Below, one piece after another: positions 6,025-9,185 of a DNA stretch of 9,185 bases; the stretch's first letter is position 1, and every line of letters starts with the position of its first letter. The translations under genes were made by a program, and so were the position numbers. The notes beneath the pieces are model-generated. The model saw nothing but the letters and a program-made list of their open reading frames with translations, searched no databases and was not told the origin of the DNA. The stretch is from assembly GCA_005884705.1 (NCBI GenBank), contig VBAF01000220.1, positions 5,604 through 14,788 on the forward strand. Reading direction: 5' to 3'. The stretch is from Alphaproteobacteria bacterium (GTDB lineage Bacteria; Pseudomonadota; Alphaproteobacteria; Reyranellales; Reyranellaceae).

Positions 6025-6051
6025 CTGGGACGCCTGGGATGCCTGGGACGC
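6025..6051. repeat. Three tandem 9-bp repeats CTGGGACGC
   Basis: The plus strand reads CTGGGACGC, CTGGGATGC, CTGGGACGC head to tail, three copies with one C/T difference. The array ends 2 bp from the DUF72 stop codon. A less perfect copy (ATGGGACGG, 6015-6023) precedes it, and another exact copy lies at 5944-5952. The unit is a multiple of three and lies outside the intact DUF72 frame. I know no function for it. The sizes rule out CRISPR: there are no spacers and the unit is far too short. Confidence 0.85.
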
Positions 6052-6053
6052 AA

Positions 6054-7050
6054 TTAGTGCAAATTGTTTGCGATTTCCTCGGCCAGCTTGACCAGGGACA
6101 GCGGCGCCGAGCCCTCGGCCTTGTTGTTGGCGGTTATCCACACTTTGCGGCCGGCCTTGAAAGCCCGGGCGGCCATCCGGGCCAGCACCTGCCGCGTCTC
6201 CGGGTCCTCGTCGACCAGCTTGTCGAACGGCTCGTAGCGTTGCTTGGCCGCCTGATAGAGGAAGCCCCGGTGCAGGTTCCAGCGCACCACCAAGTCGCCC
6301 GGCGCATCGCCGTCCAGCGCCGCCAGCGCCGCGGGGCATGCGGTCGTGCAGGCCGACGCAATAGCGCACGCCCTGCTCGCGCAGCATGCGCACCAGGCGC
6401 GGCGTCAGCAGCTCGGCGTTGCGCAACTCGAGCGCGTACACCGGCTGCAGCTTGCCGAGCGTGCGGGGCAGTGCTGCGAAGAACGCCGCCAGGCGCTCGA
6501 TCAGCAATGGCGCCTCCCCGACGAGCCCGCGCGGCAGCGGCGAGACCTGGAACACCAGCGGCCCCGCCTTCGCCCCCAGCCCTTCGAGGCACGGCACGAC
6601 GAACTCGCGCGCAGCGATCGCCGGATCGAGAAAGTGCGGGTTGGCCACTTTGCCGCGGCCTTCCTCGTCGCGCATCACCGCGTCGCAAACCAGCGCCGGC
6701 GCCTTCACGACGAAGGAGAAGTGATCGGGCACCTGGGCGGCATAGCGGGCGTACTCGATGGTCGTGATCGGCGCGTAGAACGTCCGGTCGAGGCTGACGG
6801 TGCGCAGCAGCGGGATTTGCGCGTAAGCGCCCAGGCCTTTCTTGCTGAGCGCTGTCTGCGGATGAACGCCCTCGTAGACCAAGCCGCGCCAGCCCGGGAA
6901 GAACCACGACGAGGTGCCGAGCCTGATGTCGGCCGGCAGCGCCGGCGCCTGCAGCAGCGGCGAGTCCCAGCAGGGCCGCACCTCGCCCGGCGCGGGCTTG
7001 TGACGCTTGGGCGCGCCCGGCTGTTCGAACAGGCCGGGCTGCTGGCTCAA
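6054..7050 (-). pseudogene. DUF72 (YecE-like) family protein, single-base frameshift
   Basis: DUF72 proteins are TIM-barrel-like and have no firmly established biochemical role. The first 239 codons (7050-6334) give the family N-terminus: IRLGTSSWFFPGWRGLVYE (residues 42-60), the RTFYAPITTIEYARYAAQVP region (89-108), FSFVVKAPAL (111-120), GPLVFQVSPLP (163-173) and YALELRNAELL (205-215), ending VRYCVGLHDRMP. The C-terminal half (RWNLHRGFLYQAAKQRYEPF, then VWITANNKAEGSAPLSLVKL) is in another frame, 6332-6057. Removing one base from the G run at 6333-6336 joins them into one 331-residue protein with no gap, close to normal family length. The start is a TTG at 7048-7050 overlapping the dnaE stop (TTGA), with GGAGG (7055-7059) 4 nt upstream, so expression is probably coupled to dnaE. 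It could be a true mutation, a homopolymer sequencing error or, least likely, a +1 recoding site at CCC-C. Without a shift, translation would run to a TAG at 5890-5892 (386 residues). Confidence 0.8.
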
Positions 7051-9185
7051 ATCTCCTCCACCTGGGAGACGCCCGGCAGGCCACCGATGATGTCGCGCAG
7101 TCCGCCGGCGATCGAATAGGTGCCGGGCAAGGTCACCTCGACCTCGCTCTCGTCCTTCTCCATCGGAACCACGAGCGTGACCCGGCCGCGGCCGCGCTTG
7201 CCCTCGAGCGACTTGCGCAACGCCTCGAGCACACCGGAATCGGAAATCACGATGCGCAGGCCGGCGGCCGAGTTGGCGACCGCGTCCTCGAGCTTCTCGA
7301 CCGATTGCGCCATCAGCTTGACCTGCTCGCCGTCGAGCCTTCCGTCGCACGAGATCAGCACCGCCTGCCCGGCTTCCAGGAGATTGCGCTTGGCGCTCAG
7401 CACCTCGCTGAACACGGTGAGCTCGAAGGCGCCCGACTGGTCCGAACACTGCACGAAGGCGAACCGGTTGCCCTTGGCCGAGGTGCGCTCCAGGCGGTCG
7501 ATCACGGTGCCGGCGAGCTTGATGCGGCCCGGCGCGCCGCGGGCGAGCAACGCCGGCAGGTCGGCGGCCCGCGTCACCCCCAGCCGCTGCAGGCTCTTGT
7601 CGTACGCCGCGAGCGGATGCGAGGAGAGATAGAAACCGATCGCCGAGAATTCCTGCTGCAGCCGCTCCATCGGCGCCCAGTCGGGCACCTTGGGCAGTTG
7701 CGGCCGGCGCTGCGCGGTGTCGTCGCCGAACAGGTTGTTCTGGTTGCTGACGCGTGACTCGTGGGTCGCCTGCGAGTGCCGCAGCAGCGCCTCGACGGCT
7801 GCGAAGGTCTGGGCGCGGTTCTTGTTCAGGGTGTCGAAGGCGCCCGCCTTTACCAGGCTTTCGACCAGCCGCTTGTTGAGCACCCGCTGGTCGAGCCGCT
7901 CAGCGCAGTCTAACAGGTCCTTGAACGGGCCGTTCTCCGCCCGCTCGGCGGCCAGCCGCCCCATGGCGTCGCGGCCGACGCCCTTGATGGCGGCGAGCGC
8001 ATAGCGGATCGCCTTCTTGCCCTCGGGCGTGACCTCGACCGTGAATTCGGCCGTCGAGCGCGTGACGTCGGGCGGCAGGAGATCAACGCCGATCTTCTCG
8101 AGATCGCGGCGATAGCCGTTCAGCTTGTCGACGTTGCCCATGTCGAGGGTCATGGTCGCGGCGAAGAATTCGACCGGATGGTTGGCCTTGAGATAGGCCG
8201 TCTGGTAGCAGACCAGCGCATAGGCCGCGGCGTGGCTCTTGTTGAAGCCGTAGCCGGCGAACTTGTCGACCTGGTCGAAGATCGAGGAGGCCCTGTCCTT
8301 CTTGACGCCGTTCTTCTCCGCGCCCTCGATGAAATTGGCGCGCTGGGCATCCATCTCCGCCTGGATCTTCTTGCCCATGGCGCGGCGCAGCAGGTCGGCG
8401 CCACCCAGCGTGTAGCCGCTCAGCACCTGGGCGATCTGCATCACCTGCTCTTGGTAGATCATGATGCCGTAGGTTTCCTTCAGGATCCCCTCGAGCAGCG
8501 GATGCAGGTAGTCGGGTTGCTCCTCGCCGTGCTTGCGCTTGATGTAGCTGGGGATGTTCTCCATCGGGCCGGGGCGGTAAAGCGCCACCACGGCGATGAT
8601 GTCCTCGAAGCGGTCGGGCTTCAGCTTGCGCAGCACGTCGCGCATGCCGCTGCCTTCGAGCTGGAACACCCCCGAGCCGTCGCCGCGCGCCAGCAATTCG
8701 AAGGTCTTCTTGTCGTCGAGCGGCAGCTTCGGGATGTCGATGCGGTCGCGGCCGATCAGGCCGCAGGCCTTCTCGATCACCGTCAGCGTCTTCAGCCCGA
8801 GGAAGTCGAACTTCACCAGGCCCGCGGGCTCGACCCACTTCATGTTGAACTGGGTGGCCGGCAGCGATTCGCGGTTGTCGGTATCGCGGAACAGCGGCAC
8901 CAGCTCGTGCAGCGGCCGGTCGCCGATCACCACGCCGGCGGCATGGGTCGAGGCGTTGCGATAGAGGCCCTCGAGCTGCAGCGCCGTATCGATCAGCCGC
9001 TTGATCTCCTCGTCGTTCTCGTACTGCTCCTTCAGGAGCTGCTCGGTGTCGAGCGCCTTGGCCAAGGTCACCGGATTGGCCGGGTTGTTGGGCACCATCT
9101 TGCAGATGCGGTCGACCTGGCCGTACGGCATGCCGAGCACCCGGCCGACGTCGCGCAGCACGGCGCGCGCCTGCAGCTTGCCGAA
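7047..9185 (-). CDS. dnaE: DNA polymerase III subunit alpha (5' end outside window)
   Basis: Replicative C-family DNA polymerase, the catalytic subunit of the chromosomal replicase. The frame is open through the right edge of the window, so this is the C-terminal 712 residues of a protein that is usually about 1,150 long. The visible part begins in the palm with FGKLQARAVLRDVGRVLGMP, just downstream of where the first two catalytic aspartates (PDFDVDF) would lie. The third catalytic Asp is present in LVKFDFLGLKTL (codon 8805-8807). Next come the fingers with YGIMIYQEQVMQIAQ, LGGADLLRRAMGKK and KFAGYGFNKSHAAAY, a helix-hairpin-helix stretch (ALAAIKGVGRDAMG), an internal beta-clamp motif QNNLF (7728-7742), an OB fold (IKLAGTVIDRLERTSAKGNR) and a short C-terminal domain ending VEEI. 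It is the ordinary DnaE type, not PolC and not the shorter ImuC/DnaE2 judged by its clamp motif. Its last codons carry the ribosome binding site of the next gene, and its TGA overlaps that gene's TTG start. Confidence 0.97.
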   Translation of the reverse strand, partial: FGKLQARAVLRDVGRVLGMPYGQVDRICKMVPNNPANPVTLAKALDTEQLLKEQYENDEEIKRLIDTALQLEGLYRNASTHAAGVVIGDRPLHELVPLFRDTDNRESLPATQFNMKWVEPAGLVKFDFLGLKTLTVIEKACGLIGRDRIDIPKLPLDDKKTFELLARGDGSGVFQLEGSGMRDVLRKLKPDRFEDIIAVVALYRPGPMENIPSYIKRKHGEEQPDYLHPLLEGILKETYGIMIYQEQVMQIAQVLSGYTLGGADLLRRAMGKKIQAEMDAQRANFIEGAEKNGVKKDRASSIFDQVDKFAGYGFNKSHAAAYALVCYQTAYLKANHPVEFFAATMTLDMGNVDKLNGYRRDLEKIGVDLLPPDVTRSTAEFTVEVTPEGKKAIRYALAAIKGVGRDAMGRLAAERAENGPFKDLLDCAERLDQRVLNKRLVESLVKAGAFDTLNKNRAQTFAAVEALLRHSQATHESRVSNQNNLFGDDTAQRRPQLPKVPDWAPMERLQQEFSAIGFYLSSHPLAAYDKSLQRLGVTRAADLPALLARGAPGRIKLAGTVIDRLERTSAKGNRFAFVQCSDQSGAFELTVFSEVLSAKRNLLEAGQAVLISCDGRLDGEQVKLMAQSVEKLEDAVANSAAGLRIVISDSGVLEALRKSLEGKRGRGRVTLVVPMEKDESEVEVTLPGTYSIAGGLRDIIGGLPGVSQVEEI
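7053..7059 (-). promoter_or_regulatory. Ribosome binding site of the DUF72 gene, inside the dnaE end
   Basis: The minus strand reads GGAGGAG here, with GGAGG 4 nt before a TTG codon at 7048-7050. No ATG or GTG in the DUF72 frame lies suitably placed between this site and the conserved start of the domain, so the site decides for the TTG start. It lies entirely within the last codons of dnaE (GTG GAG GAG ATT TGA), which fits coupled translation. Confidence 0.6.

Noticed and set aside
6025..6051. Tandem repeats as a CRISPR array
   Set aside because: The unit is 9 bp without spacers, and no cas gene is present.
3993..6767. A 924-codon open frame on the plus strand, opposite tsf, rpsB and DUF72
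   Set aside because: It mirrors three recognised minus-strand genes, has Arg/Gly/His/Asp-rich low-complexity protein typical of GC-rich antisense frames, and shows no family motif.

Overview
The window is a GC-rich stretch of bacterial chromosome with every real gene on the minus strand, so transcription runs from high to low coordinates. Gene content and order (dnaE, a DUF72 gene, rpsB, tsf, pyrH, frr, uppS, cdsA, dxr) match the conserved core of alphaproteobacterial genomes. Having dxr after cdsA, not between frr and uppS as in E. coli, points the same way. High GC and the protein sequences suggest a Rhodospirillales- or Hyphomicrobiales-like alphaproteobacterium. I cannot name the genus from the sequence alone.

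Layout from right to left. 9185-7047 is the C-terminal 712 residues of the replicative DNA polymerase III alpha subunit; its 5' end lies beyond the window. Directly coupled to it is a DUF72 (YecE-like) gene at 7050-6054. One extra base in a run of four G (plus strand, 6333-6336) splits it into two frames, while both halves still look well conserved. A 282-nt spacer (6053-5772) holds a cluster of CTGGGACGC 9-mers in direct and inverted orientation, a plausible sigma70-type promoter (TTGCTT, 17 nt, TAGATA) and a GC-rich, structured rpsB leader. Then come rpsB (S2) and tsf (EF-Ts), separated by a perfect 9-bp stem-loop, then a 70-nt gap without a clear signal.

pyrH, frr, uppS, cdsA and dxr follow with spacings of +1, -1, -20 and about -10 nt, which suggests one translationally coupled transcript. 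The last 25 nt are unusually AT-rich and may hold a promoter for the next gene outside the window. By family conservation that gene would be rseP, but it is not seen here.

Functionally the cluster joins translation (S2, EF-Ts, ribosome recycling factor), UTP supply (UMP kinase) and envelope lipid supply (DXP reductoisomerase for isoprenoid precursors, undecaprenyl diphosphate synthase for the cell-wall lipid carrier, CDP-diacylglycerol synthase for phospholipids). This is a housekeeping region. I found no undescribed defence, mobile or biosynthetic system. The points worth a second look are the DUF72 frameshift, the 9-mer repeat cluster, the rpsB leader and the competing hairpins between rpsB and tsf.
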